Shown in pieces: positions 35,301 to 43,805 of a stretch of 64,000 nt of DNA (position 1 is the first letter of the stretch; each line of letters begins with the position of its first letter). The position numbers were made by a program, and so were the translations under genes. Under the pieces are notes generated by a model. It made no database searches and was not told the DNA's origin. It saw only the letters and a list, made by a program, of their open reading frames with translations. The stretch is from Paraescarpia echinospica (Eukaryota; Annelida; Polychaeta; Sabellida; Siboglinidae): contig CM034534.1 of assembly GCA_020002185.1 (NCBI GenBank), positions 62,862,771-62,926,770 of the forward strand, written 5' to 3'.

Positions 35301-35872
35301 GAGACCTCATAAGATCATAACATCGTAATACAGACTAGTCAGTTAATAGAACGTTGCCGAGTGCTGGAAACAACTAGAACTAGAACATAACTCATTGCCA
35401 CAGCTAAATTCACCACCGCGGTTACTAACTAGACATTTGTAATCACATAGTTACATTTTGTGTAGTCATCCCGAGGACTGTTGATATTTCTTCTAACAGT
35501 CTGAAGATCCTTGTTAAAAAGCAGCTTCTGTTGTTGCAGTGATGTCCCAATGGCAATACTGTGTTTACTGTCTGGATTGGCTTCGCCTTCGTAAGCACTA
35601 TTTGAATCGTACTCAGTGACACTGCCATTGACATTATCACTTCGGCTTCGTTGTGTGTCGAGCGACACACCTTGCAAACATTTAGCTACGTGGATCGCCG
35701 TTTCAGTAGTGTTGGTTATATTATTTGTATATGTACTGCCTCTGATTTTGTCAGTGGGGTTAAACTCGAGATTTGTTTCGTCTTTCGGGAGGGCCCCTGG
35801 TTTTAATCCTCGTCCGAGACCCAAATCTCCCCCTTCCATCTCGCAATCCGCCCTGTTTCGCCGACCTAACAT
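14089..35872 (-). CDS. CCDC125: CCDC125 orthologue, coiled-coil protein (11 coding exons)
   Basis: Exons, in order of translation: 35872-35455, 34071-33998, 33029-32913, 31054-30983, 30527-30442, 29805-29723, 28253-28135, 23121-23014, 16953-16734, 15442-15291, 14319-14089. All introns have GT-AG ends and every phase matches, giving 1,680 bases (559 residues plus TGA); the vertebrate protein is about 510. Diagnostic matches to CCDC125 as I recall it are the N-terminal GGDLGLGRGLKPG, LEKQLQKAKKEIECLQKDL, LAVLGACKC...DPCSC, EALVTVDAYRSAFEEQL and the C-terminal LVEMMSDRSEALAHHRLAAR. The product should be a soluble cytoplasmic coiled-coil protein; vertebrate work links it to cell migration, and the molecular role is not evident here. 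Introns contain most of the repeats between 15 and 34 kb. The weakest joint is the first donor (AAAT|GTAACT). Confidence 0.9.
14900..15040. repeat. Second copy of the 13.4-kb AT-rich repeat
   Basis: Same order of motifs as 13,390-13,560 (ACTATATGGTCAGATTTATA, then TTCATATATACACACATGCG). It lies in the last CCDC125 intron. Confidence 0.65.
15291..15442 (-). CDS. CCDC125: CCDC125 exon 10 (residues 433-483)
   Basis: Acceptor tttttgtag, donor GTGAGT; encodes PPQKPSTFPVGTQVWSCTGG, then KTHKELTEILVEM. Probably a linker followed by the last helix. Confidence 0.9.
15600..16730. other. CCDC125 intron sequence
   Basis: AT-rich intron between exons 10 and 9, with no repeats or ORFs of note. Confidence 0.5.
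16734..16953 (-). CDS. CCDC125: CCDC125 exon 9 (residues 360-433)
   Basis: Acceptor tttcaccag with a long pyrimidine tract, donor GTAAGC; encodes KKHHQEALVTVDAYRSAFEE and a following helix (MDKAKAVLKFLIQTMTG). Leaves in phase 1. Confidence 0.92.
17992..22957. repeat. 63-bp minisatellite, about 79 tandem copies, in a CCDC125 intron
   Basis: The unit starts GTTAAGAACCGCTAGTGTAG and continues GATATACGCTACGGAGAGTG, then TTATACTCAAGGTTGTGACA and GTG. Length variants are 64 bp (extra G: TAGGGATATATGC, frequent near both edges) and shorter forms with AAGGTGTGAC (clustered 19,570-19,890). The variant AAGATTGTGAC clusters at 20,630-21,590. A degraded block at 22,030-22,320 interrupts it. Because 63 is a multiple of three and one minus-strand frame has no stop, long open frames appear (up to 414 codons at 20524-21768, repeating SVYPTLAVLNHCHNLEYNTL). 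It occupies most of the intron between exons 8 and 9. Confidence 0.97.
23014..23121 (-). CDS. CCDC125: CCDC125 exon 8 (residues 324-359), Cys-rich signature
   Basis: Acceptor tgtttcag, donor GTAAGT; encodes LAVLGACKCVQPMTDPCSCA, the most recognisable block of CCDC125, then a basic helix ending LKRDIRQLKDS. The frame stays open past the donor and into the first nine units of the 63-bp minisatellite (to 22339). Confidence 0.92.
23871..25062. mobile_element. Insertion carrying two direct 300-bp repeats
   Basis: Compared with the uninterrupted copy at 59.7 kb, about 1.19 kb is inserted after GGAAGTACAAATG. Inside, 24,032-24,328 and 24,767-25,064 are near-identical direct repeats; the second ends at the insertion boundary. 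The 440-bp spacer holds promoter-like motifs: ATTTGCAT (24,361), CCAATCAGCGCGC (24,471) and GCATAAAGGG (24,540). This may be a short LTR-like (TRIM) element or a tandemly duplicated insertion; no protein is encoded. Confidence 0.5.
25590..25995 (+). pseudogene. Decayed non-LTR reverse transcriptase fragment
   Basis: The plus strand reads YCAFIDYKKAFDLVDRSSLW and, after frame changes, a block resembling 'GVWQGENLCPLLFAIYLNDF', HNYNGLDMAAGEIYNKL and finally 'YADDT'. These are RT motifs in the right order and spacing, but stops and shifts interrupt them. Confidence 0.6.
27545..27975. repeat. Fold-back AT-rich element rich in AGTACTTTTACTT
   Basis: Both halves contain many copies of AAGTACTTTT / ACTTGAGTA in both orientations, so the segment can fold on itself. 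Similar sequence is known from non-autonomous hAT-like elements in animals; that assignment is inference. Confidence 0.4.
28135..28253 (-). CDS. CCDC125: CCDC125 exon 7 (residues 284-323)
   Basis: Acceptor cttccag, donor GTGAGC; encodes ALQREKDELLALLDVNEKQR. A nearer AG (after CACTGCAG) would break the phase, so the upstream acceptor was chosen. Confidence 0.88.
29723..29805 (-). CDS. CCDC125: CCDC125 exon 6 (residues 256-284)
   Basis: Acceptor tcctgcag, donor GTAAGG; encodes MATENAALHDVMRDKTEDMR. Enters in phase 2, leaves in phase 1. Confidence 0.85.
30442..30527 (-). CDS. CCDC125: CCDC125 exon 5 (residues 228-256)
   Basis: Acceptor tttacag, donor GTAACC; encodes EVNRLTFDLEHKDSSVATSQ and ends RFD plus two bases (phase 2). 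Confidence 0.85.
30535..30870. repeat. Degenerate tandem repeat, about 30 bp
   Basis: About ten diverged units resemble ATTACAACAGTAACTGTCAATGTCC. It lies in the CCDC125 intron just before exon 5, and is interrupted by an (AT)n tract at 30,765-30,780. Confidence 0.7.
30983..31054 (-). CDS. CCDC125: CCDC125 exon 4 (residues 204-227)
   Basis: Acceptor ctctcag, donor GTGATT; 24 codons of predicted helix (SLASEKEDENVICKLKRMNE). Phase 0 at both ends. Confidence 0.85.
31340..32820. other. GC-richer block of unknown identity, possibly a repeat
   Basis: This stands out from its AT-rich surroundings. The minus strand has overlapping frames of 205 codons (32163-31546) and 101 codons (32377-32072) with no motif I recognise. 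On the plus strand are TATATAAAC (31,547), a primer-site-like TTGGCGCC (32,497), AATAAAG (32,672) and another TATATAAG (32,751). TG...CA-bounded sequence at about 32,411-32,818 could be a solo LTR. GAATTC-x-TAGCGGCCGGCA occurs twice (31,920 and 32,025). I cannot name a function. Confidence 0.3.
32913..33029 (-). CDS. CCDC125: CCDC125 exon 3 (residues 165-203)
   Basis: Acceptor gtttcag, donor GTAGGA; 39 whole codons beginning EIECLQKDLSQCHDQLAGKV. A second donor 18 bases further on (GTATAG) would add six residues. Confidence 0.85.
33100..33990 (-). mobile_element. Decayed CR1-like LINE 3' fragment with associated repeat
   Basis: On the minus strand, 33,600-33,300 resembles the C-terminus of a CR1 reverse transcriptase (RGDQLEVFKI-like, then QCRLDI) with many stops, matching the better preserved copy at 63.6-64.0 kb. 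The segment 33,770-33,850 (CAACCGATTCAGTGAACTTC) is also shared with 62,790-62,860. Confidence 0.5.
33998..34071 (-). CDS. CCDC125: CCDC125 exon 2 (residues 140-164)
   Basis: Lies between acceptor tttgtag and donor GTATGT and encodes YSREKCTVSRRENNLEKQLQ, the start of the coiled coil. It enters in phase 1 and leaves in phase 0. Confidence 0.85.
34253..34480. repeat. Degenerate tandem repeat, about 22-24 bp
   Basis: About ten units resemble AATCACAGAGTCAATGTTGCC. It lies in CCDC125 intron 1. Confidence 0.7.
34613..34618 (-). terminator. AATAAA poly(A) signal in CCDC125 intron 1
   Basis: Canonical hexamer on the gene's strand, 62 bases after the stop of the possible alternative terminal exon. 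Confidence 0.35.
34680..34801 (-). CDS. Possible alternative terminal exon of CCDC125
   Basis: An acceptor (ttttttttctag) is followed by an open frame of 39 codons (LLAQLAAVKEG ... CEIDDAWEFLKEAK) and TAG at 34682-34680. AATAAA lies 62 bases further on (34618-34613). The phase at the acceptor fits the exit phase of exon 1, so a short isoform is possible. It lies between exons 1 and 2. It could also be chance; the fit of acceptor, phase, stop and poly(A) signal is the only evidence. Confidence 0.3.
35012..35390 (+). mobile_element. tRNA-Val-derived SINE
   Basis: The head looks like a tRNA: GATAGTGTAGTGGTTAGCAC (D-arm/A box), a loop CTGACAT with anticodon GAC, and GAGTTCAATACCCGG (B box). This is followed by about 250 bp of unrelated body ending in CAACTAGAACTAGAAC. 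The 5' acceptor strand is not preserved as a real tRNA, and the body makes this a SINE. It lies in CCDC125 intron 1, opposite to the gene. Confidence 0.8.
35455..35872 (-). CDS. CCDC125: CCDC125 exon 1 (residues 1-139)
   Basis: Begins at the first ATG (35872) after an in-frame TAA; the initiating context is MLGRRNRADCEMEGGDLG. The GDLGLGRGLKPG motif resembles the vertebrate N-terminus, while the rest is Ser/Thr/Asn-rich and probably disordered. The frame is open past the proposed donor to 35429. I chose the donor because only a phase-1 exit joins exon 2. Confidence 0.8.
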
Positions 35873-36300
35873 AGGGAAAATCAGTTGAGTGGTATGTTAC
35901 CAAGATAACATGTTACTGTAATATTAAAAACATAATAATGTTTCCCTTCTAACCACGGAGCCGTAACATTTCGATCGTGTCTGCATCGTGACAGTGGCCG
36001 CCGGCCGGTGCACTACTAGTCTCATGGAGTATGCTTCCACCGGATGCAAATATTAACAAATATATATAAAGGGAGTGTTTTTCTAGCTGACCTTGCAAAC
36101 TACACGCTTGAACACCATTACTAAATGCTTGATGGCTATGATCCAATAATGACTTGTTTTTTCTTCTGAATCATTACTTCCAAGCAACGTCATCATAAGT
36201 TGAGAACTACTTTATTAGTTTGTCCTTCTCTGGTACAAAGATACGACACTGGCAATCTATTCCTAAGCAAACTGCAACGTAACAATGTCAATAACACACA
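35873..36300 (-). promoter_or_regulatory. Region upstream of CCDC125, probable 5' UTR/promoter
   Basis: It precedes the first ATG and contains a GC-rich patch (GTGGCCGCCGGCCGGTGC at 35,993-36,010) in otherwise AT-rich DNA. No TATA box is placed convincingly; the start site is not visible. Confidence 0.3.
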
Positions 36301-36359
36301 TCGTACGTGTTATGTGTTATGGTCGGGTTTCTCAAGCGTAACAAAAACATAGCTGAGAG

Positions 36360-37242
<883 letters not shown>

Positions 37243-37765
37243 TGCCCCTCGTGTTCTGATGTCACCAGTTGATCCAACAAGTAGGCCGAGAAGCAGCTCA
37301 GTGTTGCTCAAGCTCCGCTTCCGCCATTCTAATATTAAGAATTATTATTTTCGTTCCGGCGCCTATAGTTGTACGTTAATATGAATTATAATATAAGTTC
37401 ATTGATTTAATGATAAACACCTTGTAGCGTATCAGTAACGGTTGCATAATATTGCATTATCCAAAATGACATGCTTATTTATCTAAAAAAATGTATGCTG
37501 TACCTTGACAACAATTAACCACGGAAAAGACATGACACGTACACTATAGTTTCATTTATGTATTTTATGAAACCATACGGTTCTCTGTCTAGTTGTTTGC
37601 ATGTTTGTCTGTCAGTCTGTACACCCATATCTCCGTTAATTTTGCATGTATGGGACTGATTTTATGTGGTCTAGCAGGCCCATTGGGATGGCTCGCAATT
37701 TTGATTTTGTTTTAATTCGTTCGGGGTGGGGACCTTAGAGAGTCACCATTTGAAAACGGACTTAC

Positions 37766-38079
37766 CCAGATAACATGCCGATTTTTGGCCAACATTGGCA
37801 AATGGTAGGCAAAGTTGTCAAGACTTTACTACATTTGGCTAAAGTTGGGACAACGCGAACATTTTTTGGTTGGACTTACGATTTTGGGCCAATGTTGGGC
37901 CAACGACTATATATGTGATCGTCACTCATAATTATGGTTGGATCAACTTTGGCAAGTTTGAGTGGACCAACGTTGGGAAAATGAGACTCTAGATGTTGGG
38001 CCAGCGTTGGCTGCCAATGTTGGGCCATTTTCATGTGCATTGGGCCATCATATTGGTCCAACGTTAGCATATTATCTGG
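37766..38079. mobile_element. MITE with ends CCAGATAAYATGC and internal TTGGGCCAACGTTGG repeats
   Basis: The left end CCAGATAACATGC is matched by the right end (reverse complement CCAGATAATATGC). Inside are many direct and inverted variants of AATGTTGGGCCAACGTTGG. There is no ORF. Similar elements recur in marine invertebrates, to my recollection, but I cannot name the family. Confidence 0.65.
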
Positions 38080-38185
38080 ATATCTCTGTCAGTGTTGCAT
38101 GCATGAAGCTGACATTTTATGTGCAACCTAGTGGGCCCATTGGTGTGGTTCGTAGATGTAGATTTTTCGAAATTCGTCCGGGACG

Positions 38186-38347
38186 TGTTGTTGTGTTGTT
38201 TGGATATACTGATAATAGCCATTATATGACAGTTTACTACAAGACACGTTAGAAGGAATGGATGTTTAATCAAAGCCCAACACGTGAACAACTGAACTCT
38301 AACCTCTAGTATAATGAGGTCATACTAAAGCGCGTAATACTACGACA
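38186..38347 (-). repeat. 3' LTR of the Ty3/gypsy-like element
   Basis: 162 bp, TG...CA bounded; about 97.5% identical to the 5' LTR by direct comparison (four substitutions). Confidence 0.92.
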
Positions 38348-38502
38348 TCTCCCTTTTTATAAAAGAAGAGATTATGACTTACTCAAAGTAACTTGTTATA
38401 AAGTCTCTGAAATAACTGTAAATTTGTAAAATAACAACATGCAATATATTTAACTCTGCTATAAGCTATACAGTATGCCTTGCTTACAGTCTTTGTATCT
38501 AT

Positions 38503-38892
38503 TCATGCATAACGCTGAGGCTGCTTAATATGACGACCAGAGCGGGTCACATATAGTCCAGTTGTATTATTTTGAACAATGTTCTCAGCCGAGCCGTCTG
38601 TAGTCTTCGTGGGAGTAATTGAATCCACAACAGCTGGAGCGGGCTGGACTGTAGTCGGACTGGCAAACGATACTCTCCTGACGATCGGGTGAGTCGAGTT
38701 GTCTCGGATTTTATTTCTGTTTCTTCGGATAGTGCTTGCGCTCGGTGTCGTGAGAATGTACGATCTTGGATTCGGTGTTTTGTCAAGGACCGTCGCAGGT
38801 CTCCACCGGCCGTCTTGATCACGGAAGCGAACTGCTTGACCGTTGTGCAGAGGCGGGAGATCTCTTGCGTGTTGATCGTGCTGAAACGTCAT
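38503..38892 (-). pseudogene. Integrase C-terminal segment of the Ty3/gypsy-like element
   Basis: 129 codons beginning MTFQHDQHARDLPPLHNGQ and containing VRFRDQDGRWRPATVLDKTP, the small beta-barrel C-terminal domain of gypsy integrases, then a Thr/Ser-rich tail with SGRHIKQPQRY. It is offset in frame from the main pol frame, which ends at a TAA 64 bases upstream, so a stop and an indel now separate them. Confidence 0.75.
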
Positions 38893-38956
38893 CTTGTAGC
38901 CTCGTTCTCATATCGTCATCATCTTGGCGTGTGTCAACGATTTTCGTCAGAATAGT

Positions 38957-41200
38957 TTACTGTACTTTGCGACCATTGAGGAGCTCTGCTGGACTTGGAA
39001 GTTTGATGTCAATTAGCGTTGTTCGCAGACACAGTAGCGCCAAGTCGAGATCCTGCCCACTTTGCCTCGCCTTCTTCATGACATGCTTCACGGTTTGGAT
39101 TTGGCGTTCGATGAAGCCGTTTGAGCGTGGATACCTCGGCGAAGACGTTACGTGTTGGAATGCCATCTTCTTTGACAGGTCTGTGTAGCATGCACTGGCG
39201 AAATGCGGGCCATTGTCCGACACGACACGCATAGGAACGCCTGTCTCGCTGAAGATCTGCTTTGTGACAGAAACGACGGTTGAGCTTAGACATGGCTTCG
39301 GCATTTTGCGCACGATGGGAAATTTTGAATAGTAGTCCGCAATGATGAGCCAGTCTGCGTCGTTGAAGAAGAACATGTCTGTACCAACCACTTCCCAAGG
39401 TCTACTCGGTACTTCGTGCGGCTGTAGCGTCTCGTGCTGCTGCGCTGGTTGGTGTTCTTGACAGATGTCACACGACCTGACTGTAGTCTCAATGTCACGA
39501 TTGATGTTGATCCAATACACAGAGTCTTTTGCTCTGAGTCTCGTCTTCTCTATGCCGAGGTGACTGTAGTGTAGTTTCTCCAGTATGAATGTCTGCATGC
39601 TCTCAGGAATGACGACTCGTGTTCCTTTCAATAGGATACCATCTTCCACGGAGAGTTCATCGCGGAACGACCAGTACGAACGGATGCTAGTTGGCAACTC
39701 CTTTATTGTTTCGGGCCATCCAGTCACGATCGTTTCGGAGAGTGCTTGGAGAACTGGATCAGCCTTCGTCTTGTTTCTCAGCTCTTGGATGCGTTCATCA
39801 GAGAATCGGACGAAGTCAACACGAACATCAAGGTCGATCGTTTCTGTGTTGTGCGTACTTGGAAGACGCGAGAGTGTGTCCGCAAGGACAATGTCCTTTC
39901 CTTGTTGGTATTCAACTTCCATGTCATACCCTTGCAGTTTGAGGAGCATTCTTTGTAGTCGCGGTGGAGAGTTGACAAGACCTTTCTGGATGATCGCAAC
40001 GAGAGGCTTGTGGTCCGTGACGACCTTGAACTTGCGTCCGTATAGGTATGTGTGGAACCGTTGTGTGCCAAAAACAATGGCTAGCAACTCTTGCTCAATG
40101 CAGGCATATCGTTTCTCTGCGCTTGATAGACTCTTCGATGCGTATGTCACCGGTTGGATTACACCAGACTCGTTCTCTTGAAGTAACGCCGCGCCAAGTC
40201 CAAGGAGACTAGCGTCTGTCTGAAGTATGGGCGTTTTGGACACGTTGAAGTATTGAAGACTTGACCTTGAGGTGACAAGATGTTTCAGACCATCGAAGCA
40301 ACTTTGATGGTGCGGTTCCCACATGAACATGCTGTCTTCTTTCAGTAGATCTCGAAGCATTGAAGCCTTGTCAACCAAGTTCGGTATGAATGGGCTCAAT
40401 AAGGTCATGAGTCCAAGAAACTGCGCAAGCTCTTTCTTGTCTCGAGGTGGTGGTATGTCTTGCAGATCGCGGATCCTGTCCGGATCAGGTTTGATGCCAT
40501 CGATGCCGTAGATGAGGCCAAAGAAACTGACACTGCTCTCCTTGATCAGGCACTTGCTGGAATTGAAGACAAGCCCGTTCCTCGATGCAATGTTCATGAG
40601 TTGATGAAGATTTCTGTCATGTTCATCTTCTGTGGCACCGTAAACCACCACGTCGTCAGCGATTCCCTCTGCTCCATCACACTGCTCGAGAATCATGTCC
40701 ATCCTGGATTGAAAGATGTCTTGTGATGCAGACAAGCCGAATGGAAGTCGCTTGAAGGCATATCGACCGTAAGGAGACTGAAACGTAGTGAGGAGTTGAG
40801 AGTCCTTGTGAAGCTGGACACCCCAGTATCTGGCTTTGGCGTCAAGTTTGGAGAAATATCTTGCTCCTGTGAACTTGTGATTAAGTTCTTCCAACGTAGG
40901 AATTTTGTGGTGCGGTCTCTTCAGTGCCTGATTCAAGAACTTGGGGTCCAAACATATTCTTAGGCTCCCATCTTTCTTCTTTGCATATGCCAGGCTTGAG
41001 ACCCACTCTGTTGGCTCATTCTCGTGCACTTTGCGTATGACGTCATTTTCCACAATGGAGTCAAGACTGCTTTTGATAGCATCTTTTAGCGCAATTGGTG
41101 TCTTTCTTGGAGGATTCACGCGAGGAGGAACTGCGGGATCCACCACCAACTTCACTTCACCAGGAAAACAGCCGATTCTGTCAAACTGTTCTGGATACAT
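38957..41200 (-). CDS. Pol polyprotein: reverse transcriptase, RNase H, integrase
   Basis: 747 codons from the first ATG, but the frame is open upstream and overlaps the end of gag in the -1 frame, so translation probably enters by -1 frameshifting. RT: DGSLRICLDPKFLNQAL (77-93), SKLDAKARYWGVQL (117-130), catalytic ADD (181-183). RNase H: LQTDASLLGLGAALLQ (326-341), TDHKPL (395-400). Integrase: zinc-binding H544/H547 and C577/C580; catalytic D608, D662 and E698 with the canonical 35-residue gap between the last two. It copies the element's RNA and inserts the cDNA. The frame stops at RKVQ, short of the integrase C-terminus (38503-38892). Confidence 0.92.
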   Translation of the reverse strand: MYPEQFDRIGCFPGEVKLVVDPAVPPRVNPPRKTPIALKDAIKSSLDSIVENDVIRKVHENEPTEWVSSLAYAKKKDGSLRICLDPKFLNQALKRPHHKIPTLEELNHKFTGARYFSKLDAKARYWGVQLHKDSQLLTTFQSPYGRYAFKRLPFGLSASQDIFQSRMDMILEQCDGAEGIADDVVVYGATEDEHDRNLHQLMNIASRNGLVFNSSKCLIKESSVSFFGLIYGIDGIKPDPDRIRDLQDIPPPRDKKELAQFLGLMTLLSPFIPNLVDKASMLRDLLKEDSMFMWEPHHQSCFDGLKHLVTSRSSLQYFNVSKTPILQTDASLLGLGAALLQENESGVIQPVTYASKSLSSAEKRYACIEQELLAIVFGTQRFHTYLYGRKFKVVTDHKPLVAIIQKGLVNSPPRLQRMLLKLQGYDMEVEYQQGKDIVLADTLSRLPSTHNTETIDLDVRVDFVRFSDERIQELRNKTKADPVLQALSETIVTGWPETIKELPTSIRSYWSFRDELSVEDGILLKGTRVVIPESMQTFILEKLHYSHLGIEKTRLRAKDSVYWININRDIETTVRSCDICQEHQPAQQHETLQPHEVPSRPWEVVGTDMFFFNDADWLIIADYYSKFPIVRKMPKPCLSSTVVSVTKQIFSETGVPMRVVSDNGPHFASACYTDLSKKMAFQHVTSSPRYPRSNGFIERQIQTVKHVMKKARQSGQDLDLALLCLRTTLIDIKLPSPAELLNGRKVQ

Positions 41201-41223
41201 TATAGTGAGGTCATCAACGCTGT

Positions 41224-42591
41224 TTATAGAGGCTGTGCTCGTGACAGCTGATTGCCCGTAGCAGGTCTATCTTCTGTTGAGGAGTGCGTCTTGATGGTGC
41301 AATGTAGAGTCACCAGCTTCAACTTTTCACACGACTGAAGACCAATCACTGCAGGGCCGGTTACATCAACAATGTAGAACCGAGTGTCACCCCATGCCGA
41401 CTTGTTGTAGCTGAATGAAATGTTAACCACGCCATGGCATGTGATGGACGTGCCATTGTACGCCGTCAATCGTGCGCCTCTTGTTGCTGCGACGATGTTA
41501 TCAACGGGAAACCCCTCAGCATTTAACCTGTCCGGATACATGCGTCGAAATGTTCGCAGTGGAAGTGTATTGCCTTGTGCGCCTGTGTCCACTTTCTGGC
41601 TCAAATTGTGGATGCCAGGACGATTGCTCAGTTTAATTTGCACCTGCGCATAGGCTTCGTTGCGATTATATTGCCCGAGACACATTGCTGACACCTTCAC
41701 ATCATGAAAACTGAGTGCATCAAATGACTGTTCAAGTGTGTCAGTGTTCTGTGCATTGGAACGCATTTGATGAATTGACTTCTCGTTTGCATACGAATGT
41801 TGTCGTTGCCGATGCTCGTTCCTGTTCCTGGATTTCGAACGTCCGCGCTGATGTGGCGTGATGTTGTTGGCATGCTGTTTTTTCTTAGTCAGACAACATT
41901 TCGCCCAGTGGTTCATTCTGCCGCACGCTCTGCACTTGACTCCAAACGCTGGACAACTTTCACGCGGTTTGAATGGGTTTTGTTGACCACAGTTGCGACA
42001 TTTGGCGGATGAGTTTGCACCACGTCTGAAGCTATGCACCGCAGTTGTCGCCACTGTTCCCATGTCACGAATCTGCTGGACGTGGGAGGCATTCGCTTCA
42101 TACGCTCGTCCCAACTGAATTGCTTCGTCCAGTGTGTAGTTCTTGTTTTTTCCAAGCAATTCCTTCTGGTAATCAGGAATTGATGTACCAGCTATGATCA
42201 GTTCAATGAGTCGCTCATTCAATTCGTTATCTTGAAACTCGCATTTCAGAGCTAGCAACTTGCATCTGTTTATGAAACAATCTAAATTTTCTTCTGGCCT
42301 TTGACGGTAGTGCATAAGTCGTAACCGGCTGATGCGATAGTTCTCACACGGCTCAAGTTGTTCAACGAATTTGGCGAATATCTTGGTAGGATCTTTCCTT
42401 TCCTCTTCTGTGAGGCTCCAAGAGTTGTATCGGCGTAGTCCTTCATCGCCGACTTGTAGTAGAATGTGTACTACTTGTTCTCCTTCCTCAATTCGCTTTG
42501 CTTTGAAGTATAATTCAAGTCGTTGTTTAAATAACTTGAATGTTTCTGCTTGATTTTCCACTGACCAATCCATTCTTGGTACTTGATCCAT
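41224..42591 (-). CDS. Gag and protease of the Ty3/gypsy-like element
   Basis: 455 codons starting MDQVPRMDWSVENQAETFKL. The capsid-like part (about 10-170) has LYFKAKRIEEGEQVVHILL and LDCFINRCKLLALKC. Cysteine clusters follow at C198-C201 and C220-C223-H228-C233 (zinc knuckle of the C-x2-C-x4-H-x4-C type), then a basic stretch. A retropepsin domain carries the catalytic VDTGAQGNTLPL at 334-345. Gag coats the RNA in particles; the protease matures them. The frame ends with TAA inside the overlap with pol. It looks intact. Confidence 0.9.
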   Translation of the reverse strand: MDQVPRMDWSVENQAETFKLFKQRLELYFKAKRIEEGEQVVHILLQVGDEGLRRYNSWSLTEEERKDPTKIFAKFVEQLEPCENYRISRLRLMHYRQRPEENLDCFINRCKLLALKCEFQDNELNERLIELIIAGTSIPDYQKELLGKNKNYTLDEAIQLGRAYEANASHVQQIRDMGTVATTAVHSFRRGANSSAKCRNCGQQNPFKPRESCPAFGVKCRACGRMNHWAKCCLTKKKQHANNITPHQRGRSKSRNRNEHRQRQHSYANEKSIHQMRSNAQNTDTLEQSFDALSFHDVKVSAMCLGQYNRNEAYAQVQIKLSNRPGIHNLSQKVDTGAQGNTLPLRTFRRMYPDRLNAEGFPVDNIVAATRGARLTAYNGTSITCHGVVNISFSYNKSAWGDTRFYIVDVTGPAVIGLQSCEKLKLVTLHCTIKTHSSTEDRPATGNQLSRAQPL

Positions 42592-42937
42592 GTTCGCTGT
42601 TGTTGTTGGCCAATTCGCGCCTACTAGTAGCGTGTTAGCTGTGTGTCATATAAATTGTGTAGCTTAAAACTACCAGCCAGGCTGCTTTAATGAGCCCCGG
42701 TCAGTTATAATTATGGCAATATGGGTTATATGCCTAGCTATAACAACAGACTGCAACAGTGTTCAATTGCTAGCCAGCCAGACGTGTGACGTCATTCATG
42801 TTGCGCGTGATTCTTTTGAACAAATTTCAGGCACGGCGAATAAGGACAAATTTTTCACTCATCAGTTGATTCAAAGTTCACGATTTCAGTGTCAATACGT
42901 TACCGCCGTCCTTAGTTTGTTCTCGTCGCTGCCACCA

Positions 42938-43099
42938 TGTTGTTGTGTTATTTGGATGTACTGATAATAGCCATTATATGACAGTTTACTACAACACACG
43001 TTAGAAGGAATGGATGTTTAATCAAAGCGCAACACGTGAACAACTGAACTCTAACCTCTAGTATAATGAGGTCATACTAAAGCGCGTAATACTACGACA
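42938..43099 (-). repeat. 5' LTR of the Ty3/gypsy-like element
   Basis: Mate of 38186-38347. On the minus strand it is followed at once by the TGG of the presumed tRNA primer-binding site. Confidence 0.92.
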
Positions 43100-43800
43100 G
43101 GGCGGTGAGGATTTCGGGGGTCTCATACATTATATATGACCATAGACGCGGGAACAGGGGGCAGGGGGGCCGGGGGAGACATGGTTTTGCCACCATCAAT
43201 GAAATGTGAGCGTGAATGTTTGTTTTTGTGGCGAGCGTCAATGGCGGGTGGAAATGTAAATTTGATGAGACGATTAATGTGTATTTTTGTCGACTGTGAA
43301 AAAGGTGTGTGCAAATGGAGGGTAGACATATTGTTTTCTGTCCTCCCCAGTAATAGGAGGCGTGGTGGCGACATTTTTTCAGAAAGCACCCCCCTCCCTC
43401 CACCCCACCCCCCGTCTTCCGATGTCACTGTCGAACCAACCGAGGCAGCCACAAGGTAAAGGAAAATGTGAAGATATGAGGCGGCGAAACTTTTTCAGTG
43501 GTGCTTAAGCTCCGTTAGCCACTCCCTCAATATGAATTTCGTTCCCGCGTCACTGTATATGACTGCCTTTTTCCCGGGCAACGCCGGGTAAGTCGGTTGG
43601 TATTATTTTATTTTGTATTAAGTATGTGGTATTCATTAGCGTCGGAACGTACGTGGTGAATATTTGAGGGGGAGCCGAGGCTCTAAAAAAACATTTGCAC
43701 CACCTCTTGAGGCACGCCACAGCAACTGAGGCTAAAAACAACAAAACCACAGGCCAATTAATATTTCTTTTATAAAGTATTTAACTGCTAAACACAATTC
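43100..43800. other. Non-coding DNA with a shared repeat motif
   Basis: The stretch 43,670-43,745 resembles the composite tandem repeat at 6,477-6,675. No gene is supported; frames at 43,092-43,459 overlap on both strands and look random. Confidence 0.4.
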
Positions 43801-43805
43801 AGAAT

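Larger units (their letters stand above)
38186..43099 (-). mobile_element. Ty3/gypsy-like LTR retrotransposon (K02A2.6-like type), nearly intact
   Basis: It has two LTRs (38186-38347 and 42938-43099), a gag/protease frame, a pol frame, a polypurine tract AAAAAGGGAGA on the minus strand directly before the 3' LTR, and a TGG-starting primer site directly after the 5' LTR (TGGTGGCAGCGACGAG). The LTRs are only 162 bp, begin TGTTGT, end ACGACA, and differ at four positions, indicating a recent insertion. Flanks GGACG and GGGCG may be a diverged 5-bp target duplication. Damage is limited to a stop and a frameshift near the integrase C-terminus. Confidence 0.92.

Noticed and set aside
39585..40181. 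198-codon plus-strand frame across the pol gene
   Set aside because: Antisense shadow of the pol reading frame, which carries all catalytic motifs.
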